From NCBI GenBank assembly GCA_000499405.2, contig HG738139.1, forward strand, positions 5,294,616 through 5,358,615: a stretch of DNA of 64,000 nucleotides. The letters run 5' to 3'. The stretch comes from Onchocerca volvulus. Its lineage: Eukaryota; Nematoda; Chromadorea; Rhabditida; Onchocercidae. Each line of letters opens with the position of its first letter. Within the stretch, counting starts at the first letter, position 1. A program made the translations under genes and the position numbers. A model generated the notes under the pieces. The model saw only the letters and a program-made list of their open reading frames with translations, was not told the origin of the DNA and did no database searches. Shown piece after piece: positions 37,701 to 50,339 of this stretch.

Positions 37701-39005
37701 TATATTGTTTTCATGTTTTTTGCTAACAGTTTATTACTTATTGCTTATTTCATATTTATTTTACACTAGAGAAATGATAATTAAACAAAAACAAATTTTG
37801 GATGATTTTTTAATTTGACTTTAGCATAGATCATTGAACAGTAGAAACAATTTCAATATCAAAAGATAACTGCAGAGTTTGAACCAGGAACAATTAACAA
37901 ACATTCAGCAGGTGATAAGGAAAAGTCAAGAGGTAAAGTCCAAGAAGTTTCACAGAGAGATAAGGAAAAGTCAATAATGACTAACTGAAATCAACTGATA
38001 TTGATATTAGTACAACTACATGAGAAATTGAAAAGAAGCCAAGTTTTGCAGGATAATGTCTGAATTTATTACCAATCCTTCAGAAATCGAATGAATAAGG
38101 CTACGAAATTTTGCCTAATCTTCCTGTTTCTGTGACTGTGACCTTTGCCGACCAACTGTTAGTTTTTGAAAGCATTTCAATACCTCTTTTAAGAAGAAAA
38201 TGTTTCCATATCAGCAGAATGAAGAAAATGCTGCCCAAGAATTTATAAAGCTGCTCACAAGTGAACTTTTTTTTGATTAGAAAGATGTATTGCAACTTTA
38301 ACAGCATGAGGTGCAATTCTTTAGTAACAGATTCTTGAATTAAAATTCTTAATGAAAATCCTTATTTGCGACATTTCTGATTTTATACTTACAAACAAAA
38401 AAACAATATATACCATTGGAGTTTGTTCGGCAACATACGCACTTTCTGTCTTTCCAACAAGTTCAACGACAGCCTTCTTCCATGTAAAAACAGCTACTCT
38501 CGATCCTGGAAGATAGAAATTCTTAATATTCTGGAATTCTTCAGACCTTGGCTAGAAAAAGTTAAGAGGATTCTGACTCAAAAATATGCGCACAGAGGCT
38601 TACATTGGTTTAATGAGTTTGCATACTTGTTTCAATAAAAATAAAAAGGATTCAGATAAATATGTCAGTACCAGGTGGGAAAACATATTTCTTATGCTGA
38701 ATAAGCTCGGTCCCAAAAACTTCGGCTCGCCCATCAATAAGCTCCAACATCACATCACCATTTGCGACCTAAATATTACAGTACTAAGTACTTCGTATTC
38801 CCAGCTACTTCAACTTTCTTACTTTTTCATTAGAAATAATACTTTCTCTCCTACTTTATTATAAATTTGCTGGAGAGAATTTGAATCAAAAGTACAGAAA
38901 AAATCAATTAAATCTTTGACTAGGAACCTCAAAACGCAATTCGTTATCTTCTTTCAAAATGAATTCTTGGACATCCTGGTCCGGAGGCGATTTTGTTGAT
39001 TCCAT
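34752..39005 (-). CDS. clpf-1: CLP1 homologue, polyribonucleotide 5'-kinase-like pre-mRNA cleavage factor
   Basis: CLP1 is a nuclear subunit of cleavage factor IIm for mRNA 3'-end formation and joins the tRNA-splicing endonuclease. Ten exons join in phase to 433 aa (human 425): 39005-38928, 38768-38672, 38505-38414, 37493-37287, 37038-36940, 36633-36482, 36274-36163, 35754-35671, 35455-35309, 34985-34752. The order matches the family: N-terminal beta domain ([15 protein letters not shown]), the P-loop GPTDVGKTT at 125-133 in the kinase domain, FVDLDVGQ at 151-158, [62 protein letters not shown], and the C-terminal domain with LVHHL and GFIVITAVD. Both P-loop Lys and Thr are kept, so ATP binding is expected. 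It is divergent from CTR9 across 1.66 kb. Intron 5 holds a large palindrome. Confidence 0.96.
36708..36828. mobile_element. Near-perfect 121 bp palindrome, foldback MITE-like
   Basis: Two arms of about 57 bp (36708-36764 and 36772-36828) surround a 7 bp loop (AATGGAC). They pair with about six mismatches or small gaps. The outer ends read AGCTCTGAGTGAG and CTCATTCAGAGCT. It sits in CLP1 intron 5 (between exons at 36940 and 36633). The shape fits a foldback-type miniature element or an inverted-duplication hairpin. No second copy was noticed in this window. Confidence 0.85.
36864..36880. repeat. Short (TA)n microsatellite
   Basis: TA dinucleotide run of about 8 units in CLP1 intron 5, just beyond the palindrome. 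Confidence 0.8.
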
Positions 39006-40662
39006 AATCTCTGCAAAATCAAAGAATAAAATATAAGCTTGTATTATTCGTAAAGCACGCTAATCTCTCGAACTTTTACGTGATTTTATGCATATTTGCC
39101 AATAATCCTCGTTACAAACAATTACCAGAGAATATCCAAGTTAATAGATTACTGGTTATTGTTTCTTTTACCGTTCGTAAAGAAGAGTACCGTTTCTTCA
39201 CTGCCGATTTGTAATCGCTGATATGTTGATTCGAACTCCAGCTGCTGTCGATTAATGTCAAACTTAAACTCTGAGCTGAACTCGAACTTGAACTGCTGCT
39301 GTTCCAAGATTCGAACCTTTTAAATCCTTTTGGAACTCTTCCTTCTTTCCTGACCCCCTATATGTTGCTTATTGGTCGACCTTTTGTTTTTTTATCCATT
39401 AATTGAAGTGTTCTGGCGGTAAACATGTTTACCCTTTTGTTTATCGTTTTGGCAGCAAACATGTTTATCCTTTGGTTTATAGTTTTTGGCAGTAAACATG
39501 TTTATCCTGCTTTTTATCGTTTTGGCATTAAATATATTTATCGGCTTGTTGGTCCATCCTTTGAAACCATCTTCGCGCTTCTTGACCTTTAACACTCCTT
39601 GTTTACAATAATCATATCTTTCGGATTTTTCCGACAATATTTGTCAATAACCTTATGCATATTTGCAATAATTTATGTAGAATACATTAATTCAGAGAGA
39701 TTTAATGTGAAATTTGCATAAGTTACCATACAATCCCTGTCAAAACCATATTTTCAACAATATTTGGGGAAGTTTCCATGGATTTGTGTAAGATTTCATG
39801 CAATTTTAATTGAAGTAATTCATTTCAGCGCAGAGCGATTTAATAAAATGTCAAAAATTTAAAAATAATTCCAAAACTTCCCCAAATCAAATCCAAATTA
39901 ACAACACACTATTATTTCGAAATGCGACACACCAACGAATAGCGAAAGATGTCAGTTAAACCATGTATCTTTGTTGTAATCTCTGGAGTAAATGATTTGC
40001 AATGTTATTCATGAATTTTCTCAATATCTGCCCACACTATCTTTTCCGCTTTGAAAGGATCTCTAACGTCTCCTGTAACACTGAGTAGTTCTTTGTCATT
40101 CTCAATCATTCTCATAACTTTGGAATATGCATTATTAAAGAATTCCCTCTCTTCCTTGCACTTCTCTGAGCAATGTTATTTCATTATTCTTTGTATTCTT
40201 TGTTCTCTCGCAATATATATAACTATTTCCGTCTTTCTAATTTTAGCTAGGCTACTTCAAACTTTAGTAGTCTGTCAGAGTATGTACGGACACTGTGTAG
40301 CGAGAAAGAAAGAAGTTTCTGCCGTAGAATCGGAAGGGTAGGGGACGAAAGTCATCGACTCGACTATTTTATATGTATCTGTTTGATCTTTTTCCTTGCT
40401 CGTCATAGTAATACTGGGGCCACGAATCCGGAAGAGAACCGGAAGTGGGGAATTCCGGCAAGACTGGGGAGGGGAAAATGACCTTCTTATACTGATATAG
40501 GCTATTTCTAATGAATCAGGTTACAGATTTCCATCCCTTGCTATTGCTGTGAATCGTAATTGATTTATTAACGATATGAATAAAATTGTGAATTAATTCC
40601 ATGCAATTTTTAGTATTATTTTGAAGACAAGAAGTATATATGATGAAACTGGAGTGAAAACT
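39006..40662. promoter_or_regulatory. Shared divergent promoter region of CLP1 and CTR9
   Basis: The 1657 bp between the CLP1 start (minus) and the CTR9 start (plus) has no other gene. The stretch 40310-40485 is GC-rich for this genome and holds several GGAA core sites, including ATCCGGAAG (40426-40434) and the full ETS consensus ACCGGAAGTG (40438-40447), about 220 bp before the CTR9 ATG. Divergent control is inferred from layout and motifs only. Confidence 0.5.
39400..39545. repeat. Imperfect tandem repeat, about 36 bp period, four copies
   Basis: Units share the core GGCAGTAAACATGTTTATCC followed by a GTTTAT-TCGTTTT segment. The later units diverge (TTAAATATATTTATC). The period is a multiple of three, so a minus-strand frame (39637-39392) stays open across it with a repeat of about 12 residues (KHVCCQNDKQKG). 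It lies 400 bp upstream of the CLP1 start, and I regard the frame as a by-product of the repeat. Confidence 0.75.
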
Positions 40663-43600
40663 ATGGCATTTGCGCAACCAAAGACATCGGTGGAAATACC
40701 GCTCAAAGATAGCACAGAAAATGTGAGTAAATTTAATTTGTGACAAAATTATGAGAATCGTTCGTACGGAAATGTCGAATGTTTAATAAGCTTGATGAAA
40801 TATTGTTACTGTAATGAAGCATGCTATTATTATTAATTAGTTTGATTTCGGCTTTCTATATGTTAATATAATTCGCTCGATTCTTTTATGAATCCACAAT
40901 TGAAGCATAAAAAGTGAAATTTAATTGTTGGAATTGTGGAAAATTATACTAGGATATGCAACGATTTGTGCGGGATTTCTGCATAGAAATCTGGAATCTG
41001 ACTCAACGTTGGGAAGAATTAAATGGATCAACGTACAGTTTGCTGGAAAAAATTATCAATAATCGTTTATGCGTCATTTATGCTCAATCAGTTGACGTTC
41101 TGGAAGAGAGGGATTTGGGAAAAGATGGACTGGAATCTGATTTAACTACGTTGTTACTGGGTGAAAAAGGTAGTGACTGCAACGCTACAAATGTTGGATT
41201 GACAAGAAATCATTTGGAACAGAATGAAATCAGCAGAATTACCGAAAAAATTGTGCGGGATGTGGAGCACTTGGTTGATTTGGTCAATGTGCAAATGGCT
41301 CGAATTGTTGATCAGCTCCAAAATATGCGTGAACGACTTGCAGGATTAAAGAAATTGGAACATATACAAGGCGATAGAGAAAATCTGCCTCGTTTGCAAA
41401 ATTCTAAATTGAAAGAATTGAGTGAAATTTTACCGCTCATTGTAAAAATGTATCAGGAAGAGTTGAAAGCAAAACGTGCTGCGCTTGATGATTTAGCGAA
41501 TTTCAGTAGTAGAGATATATTTTTAGCTATTTCAGCATCCTGGTCTCATCAGGCTTTTATAGATCGTTCTATATTGAGTCGTTTATATTCTCTTGTTGTT
41601 TAAGTAATCTGAAATTTCATAAAATGAATATTGCAGCATTGACGCACAAAATTTTGCATGGCTGTATAAAAACTGCTATCTTCATATCTTTCAAGTTTAT
41701 GAGGACTCATTTTCTTCATCTAGTAATTCTGAGAAATAAACTTTTTATGCCCTCAATTAATGATTTCTGAATATCTATAGTCTATCTTTGATTGTATGGA
41801 GTATTATTACTTATATTGTTTTTGTTATCTTATTTGAATAAATTTTTATAAACCTCAATAATTTCACAAGATAACAGTGGTTATGAAGTTTAAGAATTTT
41901 TGCTTGACGTCACAGTATTCATTAACTTTATGCGATCCTGATAAAGTACTGAGGTTCAAAAAAATTATGTGATTAAATTATCGGTTAATTATTATATTAT
42001 TTTTTTTTTTGGGATATTTGGTTCCTTATAACAGTTTGCTTTGAAAAATACGGATGAAAGGCGAAAAATTGGAGTAATATGAGAGAAAATACTCTCATTT
42101 ACTTACTTCGTCATCCGCTCTTCATATAATGGAACGTTTAAAATAAAAAGTAGTAAGAAATGGGAAACGGAAGATTTAGTTTTTTCTGGCTGCATTAACA
42201 TGTGACGATGTTTTAGGAAATAATCGAATTGGATTTTGACAATTTACCGGATGATGGTGATGAAGTCCTTGCAATTTTACGTGGTGAACATGCAACATTA
42301 AATTTTTGGGTTGATTTAGCGGTAAGTATTCTGAGGTTTGCAAATGTTAAGTTTTGAGATGATTATTAGCCTTAATAGAGGAGTTGCTTACATGGAATTT
42401 CGTTTAGTTGTTTTCATTCAGCTAGCTTACTATCGTCGCGGAAATGAAGCTGATTTTGTTCGCATTTTGGAAATGAGTGGTTCAGAAGCAAGTCTAGAGT
42501 ATCCTGAATATCATCAGGATCAAATGCGAGCTCTAGATACACTTGCTGCATATTATGTAATCCAGGTATGTCAGACTTTGGTCTTCCAATTTTCGACTTG
42601 ATTCATTTTCTTTCTTTTATTGTAGATTTTCGACCGTTAAAGATATGTCCTTTCTTTCTTTCTTAATAAACTTCTGCTTTTATATGAAATCATTACAGAG
42701 TCACAAGGAACGCAATAAAGACAAGAAGAAGGAATGGCAAACTAAAGCGACATTGCTCTACACTACAGCTGACAAGATTATCATGTACGATACATATCAT
42801 CTTTTGGGAAGGGCTTATTTTTGTTTACTAGAAGGAAAAATTGATCAAGCAGAACAGCAATTCAATTTCGTACTCAATCAGGTAAATCCAGTAATTTTAT
42901 GATTTGTTGATTTTATTAGATTTATAAATGGTAAAGTAACTGATAAATTGCTATATATTGCAATTTTATATTCCATGTTGGTAGTTTTATTTGATACATT
43001 TTTTTTTTTTTGATGATATAGTAATGGAATAATTATATTTTATTTAAAATGATTACATTGCAGCCAGATTTTTTGTTTTTATTTTTTTAGTAATTCTAAA
43101 ATAACCTGAAACTGGGTATAGTTAGATTTTCTGTGAATCTTATTGTTGAGTTTCAAGATTAAAGTAAGATTTCTGACAATCGGATGTTGGACCTTGTTGA
43201 TTTTTCCCGAGTTATATAATTATAACTCTTCTTACAAATTCTGTTTGAATCGTATTTCATTCTAGGTTGGCGAAAACATACCAGCAACATTAGGTAAAGC
43301 ATGCATTTTCTTCCAACGAAAAGAATATCGAAAAGCATTGAATTGCTACAAAAGTGTACTGCGAAAAATGCCAGATTGTCCGGCAGATGTACGTCTGGGT
43401 ATTGGTTATTGTCTAGCAAAATTAGGACGGCTGGACAAAGCAAGGTTGGTGCTTTCTTGGTTTAATTTGCATGGCTTAAATATCTTATTGAAATAAATGG
43501 AATATATCACTTATCCTTACAAATATATTGTTCAACTTTTTAATTGAGACTCATTTTGTTGTGCCATATTACTAAGATGAAACCTGTTTAATAATATAAT

Positions 43601-46600
43601 AAATTTAAAAAAGGTTAAGGATCTTGTCTTCAACATTTATATCTATTATCATGAAACATGGTTGTATAAAAGAGTTAATGTCAAATTTCCATTCATGGTT
43701 TACGTCCCCAAACTTCTAGAAAAATCAGTTATTGGAAGCAAAATTCCTTTCTTATTTTTATAAATTTCATTATTTGTTCACTTTTTTCTTTCTTAATTTG
43801 TTTTTTCAGGTTAGCGTTCAAACGTGTCTTAGATTTAGATAAGGAAAATGTATCAGCTCTTGTTGCGTTAGCAATCTTAGATATAAATACACTAGAACAG
43901 GAAGCTATACGAAGAGGAGTGGAATCCTTTGGACGAGCTTATCAAATAGAACAGGAGAATCCTGTTGTTTTGAACCATCTTGCCAACCACTTTTTTTATA
44001 AGAAGGTAATTCTATAAATTTCTCTGAATTCTAAACTTTTTTTTATTCGAATTGATTTTCGCTAATCTTACGAAAAATAATAATCACTGTGCTGGTTGTA
44101 GGAAATGCCGTTAGTACTTGACTGAATAGATATCCATCGGAATTGAAAATTGATGTGATTTGCATTTGTTATTTACATATATTGACAGCAGAGAATTATA
44201 TAAGTGGAACATATTACTATTTCTTGTTTCGTCATATTTTTTTCGTTATTTAAGGAATTTGGCTTATTAATTTTGAATTTAATGAAGTGATTTTAGGAAC
44301 TGGATAGAGTGGAACATTTGGCATGGCATGCATTTCAAATAACAGATAATGAAGCTATGCGAGCGGAAAGTTGTTATCAGTTGGCACGAAGTTTTCATCA
44401 AAGAGGAAACTTTGAGAAGGCTTTTCAGGTTAACTATAACTCCAAGATTTATATCAAATTATCAGTTGAATAGACACAATTCATTGCTTAAATTGCATTT
44501 TTTAGTTTCATTTTTTTCAAAAGAAAAAATTTCGTTTCGATTTTTTCTGTAACGAGCTTTTCCTTTCAGCATTACTATCAATCTACCCAATTCGCCACAA
44601 CAAATTTTGTTTTACCTTATTTTGGCCTCGGACAAATGTATATCTATCGTGAAGATTATGATAACGTAAATTTTTTAAGCTAGAAAATTTTCTGTTAAAT
44701 ACTGAGATTTAAAGTTGATGAAAATATGAAATTTTTGCTTTTATATTATCACTGTATATTCGGATTTATCGTTTGGTGTATGTGCTCTCATATCATAGAT
44801 GTAATATGAAATTTGCACGAGACAAAATATGCAACAGTATCTTTCTGGAATATAATTAACAAAAATTTTCAGGCAATACAATGTTTCGAAAAAGTTCTGA
44901 AATGTTGCCCAGCGAATTATGATACACTGAAAATCTTAGGCTCGCTGTACGCACATTCTGAACCTGCTAATCAAAAAGAGCGCAATGAACGACGGAAAAA
45001 AGCTCGTGATATTTTCAAAAAAGTTGTCGAAATGTGTCCGGATGATGTGGAAGCATTGATCGATTTAGCTCAGTTGACAGAGAATTGTGATCCGCAGGTA
45101 CTTTTTTTGCAAATAGTAGTCGGAAGTACATGTAGAATTTATATACAATTTTTTTTTTATATTTTTATTTCATACAAAATGTAAAATATAAGAATATAAG
45201 ATTTAATCAAATAAATTCCACTCCTTCGATTTTTTCTCATCCAGAATGGAGATTCATTTTGTATTTTAGAAGTAGCTAAGTTTCATCGTTATCTTCAGAT
45301 TTACAGAAGGCTTGAAATATAGAAAGTTCTGAAATTGAAGGATTGCTAACCAGATCAATAAGTGAGAGATCATGAAAGCTTATGAGCACAGAATGTAGAA
45401 TTAGGGAAAAAGAGAGTATTTTTTTTTGTTGACTTAATCTTTCAGGGTTCCTTGGATGCATATACAAAAGCTTCGACTTTTCTAAGTCAAATGATTGAAG
45501 TAGACGTACCACCGGAAATAACAAATAATGTTGGCTCATTATATTTTACAATGGGACAGTACGAGAAAGCTAAGGTATGCATTTCGCAAATTTAGTTTCC
45601 TACATTTTCTCTTTACTCGTTTTGTAGCTTCCATTTTGTTTCGTTTTTTAGGAGTATTTTGAAGAAGCACTAAAAGAACTTGGTGAAGTTGTTTCAACAG
45701 GACAGACAGATTTAGCAGCTCTGCAAACAACTGTCACTTACAACTTAGCACGGAGTCTGGAGATGCTTTGTATGTTTGATGAAGCTGAACGTCTCTATAA
45801 GGGGATTTTGCAGGAAAAGCCAAATTACATTGATTGTAAGTTATCATGACTGTTGTCATTAAATTTACAAATTGTTTATATTGCTAATATTACCAGAGAC
45901 TTTTATTTAAACAATATTAGTGGAAATGTAATAGCCCGATTCAAATCTTCATGGATCTTATTTCTGAACTTTGTGCTTCAAAATCTGTATAAGTATATCA
46001 TCCGTTAATGGAGAAAACGGAAGTTCGAAAATATTCTTAAATATTCTCTCTTTCTGATTTTAATCGTTTTCCAGGTTATATGAGACTGGGATGTCTTGCT
46101 CGTGATAAAGGACAAATTTATGAATCATCGGTTTGGTTTAAGGTATGCATTCTTTTCACTGTTTTTTTTTTTCCTTTTAAAATTTCGGCTCAATTTTTGA
46201 AGGATTCGAAAATCTTCAGGAAGGGATGAGTGTAAACCAAACGCATGCTGATGCTTGGTCATTGATTGGAAATTTGCATATGTCAAAATGTGAGTGGGCA
46301 CCGGCGCAGAAAAAGTTCGAGTACATCTTGAAACTTCCAGAATATCACGATGACCCATATAGTTTTGTTGCACTTGGCAATATTTGGCTGGAAACATTAT
46401 CTTCCATTCATAGAAAGAAAGAAAAGGTTTAGTCATATCTTTATTTGATTGTCGTCATATTTTTGCGTGCATTATTAAAGTATTTATAACGCCTACATTC
46501 ATGAGATACTAAAATTTCACCAACTTATCATGAATGTTATGATTTTTCGGTAATTATCATAAGTCATATTTTTATGATTTCTGATATAGATGGAAGTATA

Positions 46601-49021
46601 ACAGATATTAATTTTAACGCAGTTTAGGATAAAGATTACCGTGAAAGAGCTCTAATGATGTACAGTAAGGCGCTAAAGGTACATCCAAAGAATATTTGGG
46701 CCGCCAATGGAATCGGTTAATATCCATTCTTTTTTGAGTTATTTTGAACATTTTGTGGAATAATCAAATGTGAAGTTGGGTCTCGCTTTCATTTTATCAT
46801 GTTCAAAAGTTAAAAAACCGGGCATCAATACCTTTTTTTAAAGGATATTTTTTATCGCATATTTCAGGAAGGAATAGTGCAATTGATTATGTTTTCCAAA
46901 ATATAAGTTTTTGATGTGGGATATATTTTTATTATTTCCAGGATGTATATTAGCTCAAAAAGGAGCTGTTCAAGAAGCCAGAGATATTTTTGCACAAGTT
47001 CGTGAAGCGACAGCTGATTTCTCAGATGTTTGGATCAATATAGCTCATGTCTACATGGAACAGAAGCAATATGTTGCAGCAATTCAGATGTATGATAATT
47101 GTATCAAGAAATTTAATCGACATAATGATGTATCACTTCTGCTGTATTTGGCCAGAGCACATTACAAAGCTGGAAAATTCACCGAATGTAGACATATTCT
47201 TGAAAAGGTTCATGCTTACTGATTCTCTACTGTACAGAATTTTTTTTTTTTTCATATTTCTAGAAAATGATTGTCGTCAGGCGGTATTGCTAGCTTCTAC
47301 GAATGATGATATAATTTGAAATAAATGTTTTTGATTTCATATCCCTATCATTTTTTGAAATGTGAAGTGAAAATTCCAAAGGTTAAAATGTTTTTTTTTT
47401 TTTACTACTAAAGCAATGAAACTCTCAGAAAATGAGATTCCTGTAAAAAAACTAATACTATTCAAATCACTTTTGTAATTAAGAACTTAATAATCACTTC
47501 ATCGTTCAATTTAAATTTTGATATATCTGTTGGTCATTTTATGTTTTATATAGGCTATATGTGAAGCGCCAGATAATATGATGCTGAAATTCAATCATGC
47601 TTTTGTTTTGCAAAAATTAGCTACACAAATGCTTCGTGATGATAAATCATCGCTAGAAATGGTGACTGGTGCTGTAGATGATTTGAGAACAGCTGCGACG
47701 TATGTTTCAGTTTTTTTGGATTTTTATTGCTCATTTCATTGTTGTTCTGTCTGTTACTTTGAAATGACAAGAAACGGAATTTAATTCCAGTACTTTTGAT
47801 TCCAGGATCTTTGAATACATATCACGAAACAAGGATGATACAATGAGTCAAGCACGAGTTGTTAGTCGAACTGCTTCTGCTAACGAAGCTCGAGCATGCT
47901 ATGATTTGCTTACACAAGCACAAACTTATCTGCAAAGAGCCAAAGTATGTTGTTGTTTTAGCATGCATTCTCATCATTTCTGCTTACATTACAAAAAATT
48001 AATCATCTTATTATGCAAATATATTACGTTAAAGTTCTAACTCAATTTCGAATCTTTTAACTGACTTTGTTCATGCAAATGAAAGATATTAATTTACGGT
48101 GACAAAAGGCGAGAGAAATATAATTTAGTTTCCAATTTTTAGGCACAAGATGAGGAAGAACAAAGACAACGGCAAAGACAAGAAGAAGAACGGCAAGCGC
48201 TCAAACGGCAGCAAGAACAGGAAGCTAAAGAACGTGAAGAAAAAACTAGGCGGGAGCTTGAAGTTTTGAAACAGATGCGGCAAGAATATGTAGAAAAGAC
48301 GAAGGAGATACTTAGATTACCAACGGTATGAATAGGTTCTTTAATTTTTTTTGGAGATTGATTGATTAGATAGGTATAATTGTCTCCATTTCTGTCTTTA
48401 TTTTAAAAATAAGTTTTGAATTGATATAAAATATAGTTGGTAAAAATTTTTTTCTTTTTGAAATCAAAGTTTAAATCTTCAACATATGTGTGATATTTAT
48501 AGATCGTTGAAGAAAAACGAGCACGTGGTAGTGGAAGGCGTCGTAAAGATCGTGAAGGTGATGAGTTCGTAAATGATGATAGCGATTTAGGTAACTGGAA
48601 TGCAGGTGAAGGAGGAGAATCGCGGAAAAAGGTTGGTTTTTTTACTTTATGTAGTTTATCAATGGAGTCAAGATTTATTCGAGAGATTTGTGTTAAATTC
48701 TTGATTGTAGAAGGAAAAAAGAGGGCGCAAAAAACGTGAACGCCGTGAAGTGTCAAGCGGAGGAAGTGGTGGCGAAGTAGATGAGGCGGAAAACCGTAAT
48801 CGCCGTAAATCTAAGAAAATACGTTTTGACCGTAATGATTTCGAGCTGAGCGCAAAACAAAAAATGAAAGGTTTTGTCTTCCTTTTTTTCATTTCTATAA
48901 AATCTCAAAAATTTCATTTTCTGTTTGAAATCGATATTCATTCAACTAGTTAATTAAGTGATGGTATTTAAGTTTTTCATGTTTTTTTTTTTTTTTTTTT
49001 AATATTTTTAGATCACTTTTT

Positions 49022-49053
<32 letters not shown>

Positions 49054-50339
49054 GTTGGTATTTTAAGATACAATTCCAAGTTATATGCCTTCAGTTTTCT
49101 GCTGCATTTCTGGTTCCATTTTCGCCTTTCAAATATTTTGGATTCAGATCTCTTCTTTTTTTCAGTTAAAAGTCGTGAATTTGTGCAATCGGATGAATCA
49201 AGTTCAGATGAGGATGTCAATAAACCATCGAAATCACGACTTTCTGGTGATAGTGATGTGAGTGGATCGCCTGAACCTGAACCGCCAAAAACTATTGGAA
49301 GTGATAGCAGTACTGCGGAAGATGCTGTCCGACGAACAGATTCCGATGATTATAGGTTTATACATTTTCATTTATTTAGAATTATAGTTAAATCGATTCG
49401 GTAGTATTTTTTAAATTTAAGTGAAAGTTGAAATACTATGAAAGAGTGAATTGGAGTGGAAGCGAGGATTGGAAACAATAACTTGAATGATGATATGCTT
49501 TGAAAAAATTAGAAATTAGCTTTAAAATTAGGAGTTGGCTTTTTTCTGTTACATTAGATGAATTTGATTTTTGTTATCGAACTTATTTTTGTTATCGAAC
49601 GCCGAAATTTAGATGCATCATGTTGTAGTTTTTATTTCTATATTTTTTGAGCATGGTCATTAAAATCGCCCGAGTTTTCATTTTAGAAATTCTATCCCAT
49701 GCTAAAATATCTTATTAGAACCGCATCCGTGAATCCATTGTTTTCAATTTCCAGGATATCAGCATCCACGGTGATCTTTCACCCAGAATCTATGCTTAGG
49801 CTTGAATTTTTTCAATAAATTGAGACGAATTTTCAGAATGAGTTTTTCTTCTTTTCTTTGGCAGAAGAATAGCCAAGAAAGATTTGATGTTATCGTTTTT
49901 GGAGAGTATTCCTAAAGTGAATTAATGAATAAATTATAAGTGGTGACTGAGATGGACGATTAAATTTTTAAAAACTTCAGCTTTAATTTGCATTCGAATG
50001 TTCATTTCATTTCGAATTTAATTATTGCTTCATAAAAAATGAGGAAATCATTTGCAAATAATATTCAGCGATAATGGACAATCGAGGACAAAACATCGTA
50101 AAACCAACAGTTCGGATCAGAGCAGTACTGAAAGCTCTGTGGAGGATCGGGCACGTTCACCAAGTGACAGTGATGATGATGAAGTTGAAAAAACATCCTT
50201 GAAAGCAACTAAAAGGAAACGAATCGTTTCATCAGATGAAGATGGCTCAGAAAATAATAGAGCTGTTGAAAATAATGCGGATTTTGGTGAAAATGGCATT
50301 GACGAAGATGCTGGTTTCGCGATCACTGATGATGATTGA
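40663..50339 (+). CDS. ctr-9: CTR9 homologue, TPR scaffold of the Paf1 complex
   Basis: CTR9 is the TPR scaffold of the nuclear Paf1 complex in RNA polymerase II elongation, histone modification and 3'-end formation. Twenty-two exons join in phase to 1159 aa (human 1173): 40663-40722, 42217-42321, 42422-42565, 42699-42881, 43266-43444, 43810-44005, 44297-44428, 44570-44665, 44873-45097, 45446-45574, 45652-45835, 46075-46142, 46220-46426, 46628-46715, 46942-47207, 47554-47699, 47806-47944, 48143-48325, 48503-48631, 48711-48870, 49166-49355, 50069-50339. The N-terminus has SVEIPLKDS then [14 protein letters not shown] repeats follow, with family strings [79 protein letters not shown] and [18 protein letters not shown]. 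The C-terminal part is a Gln/Glu/Arg-rich coiled coil, then basic and Ser/Asp/Glu-rich low-complexity sequence, as is usual. Intron 1 (1.5 kb) contains the CINP-like gene. Confidence 0.97.
40956..41603 (+). CDS. cinp: CINP-like protein (CDK2-interacting protein), nested in CTR9 intron 1
   Basis: CINP binds cyclin-dependent kinases, MCM/CDC7 factors and ATRIP in replication and checkpoint control. This intronless frame gives 215 aa (human CINP 212), mostly helical. It matches the family layout: an N-terminal [12 protein letters not shown] segment, a central coiled region ([20 protein letters not shown]), and a C-terminal [17 protein letters not shown] followed by a [15 protein letters not shown] block, which corresponds to the YRKELLLKR and SMWLHQPY blocks of CINP. 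It lies in CTR9 intron 1, same strand. An acceptor (ATACTAG, ending 40952) sits 3 bp before the ATG and is in phase with CTR9 exon 1. The mRNA may therefore begin with a spliced leader, or share CTR9 exon 1 and gain 21 residues. The homology is remote but consistent along the whole length. Confidence 0.8.
   Translation: MQRFVRDFCIEIWNLTQRWEELNGSTYSLLEKIINNRLCVIYAQSVDVLEERDLGKDGLESDLTTLLLGEKGSDCNATNVGLTRNHLEQNEISRITEKIVRDVEHLVDLVNVQMARIVDQLQNMRERLAGLKKLEHIQGDRENLPRLQNSKLKELSEILPLIVKMYQEELKAKRAALDDLANFSSRDIFLAISASWSHQAFIDRSILSRLYSLVV
41735..41740 (+). terminator. Poly(A) signal AATAAA of the CINP-like gene
   Basis: AATAAA about 130 nt beyond the CINP-like stop and inside CTR9 intron 1. It supports a separate 3' end for the nested gene. 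Its use would compete with splicing of CTR9 exon 1 to exon 2. Confidence 0.5.

Noticed and set aside
39392..39637. 81-codon minus frame as the CLP1 first exon or a separate gene
   Set aside because: CLP1 begins cleanly at 39005, and this frame is explained by a 36 bp tandem repeat.
40663..40722. Assigning this exon only to the CINP-like gene
   Set aside because: Its SVEIPLKDS sequence matches the CTR9 N-terminus and joins EIIELDFD in phase, so it is primarily CTR9. Sharing is left open.
48403..48941. Minus-strand and alternative plus-strand frames over the CTR9 C-terminal exons
   Set aside because: Shadows of low-complexity CTR9 coding sequence.
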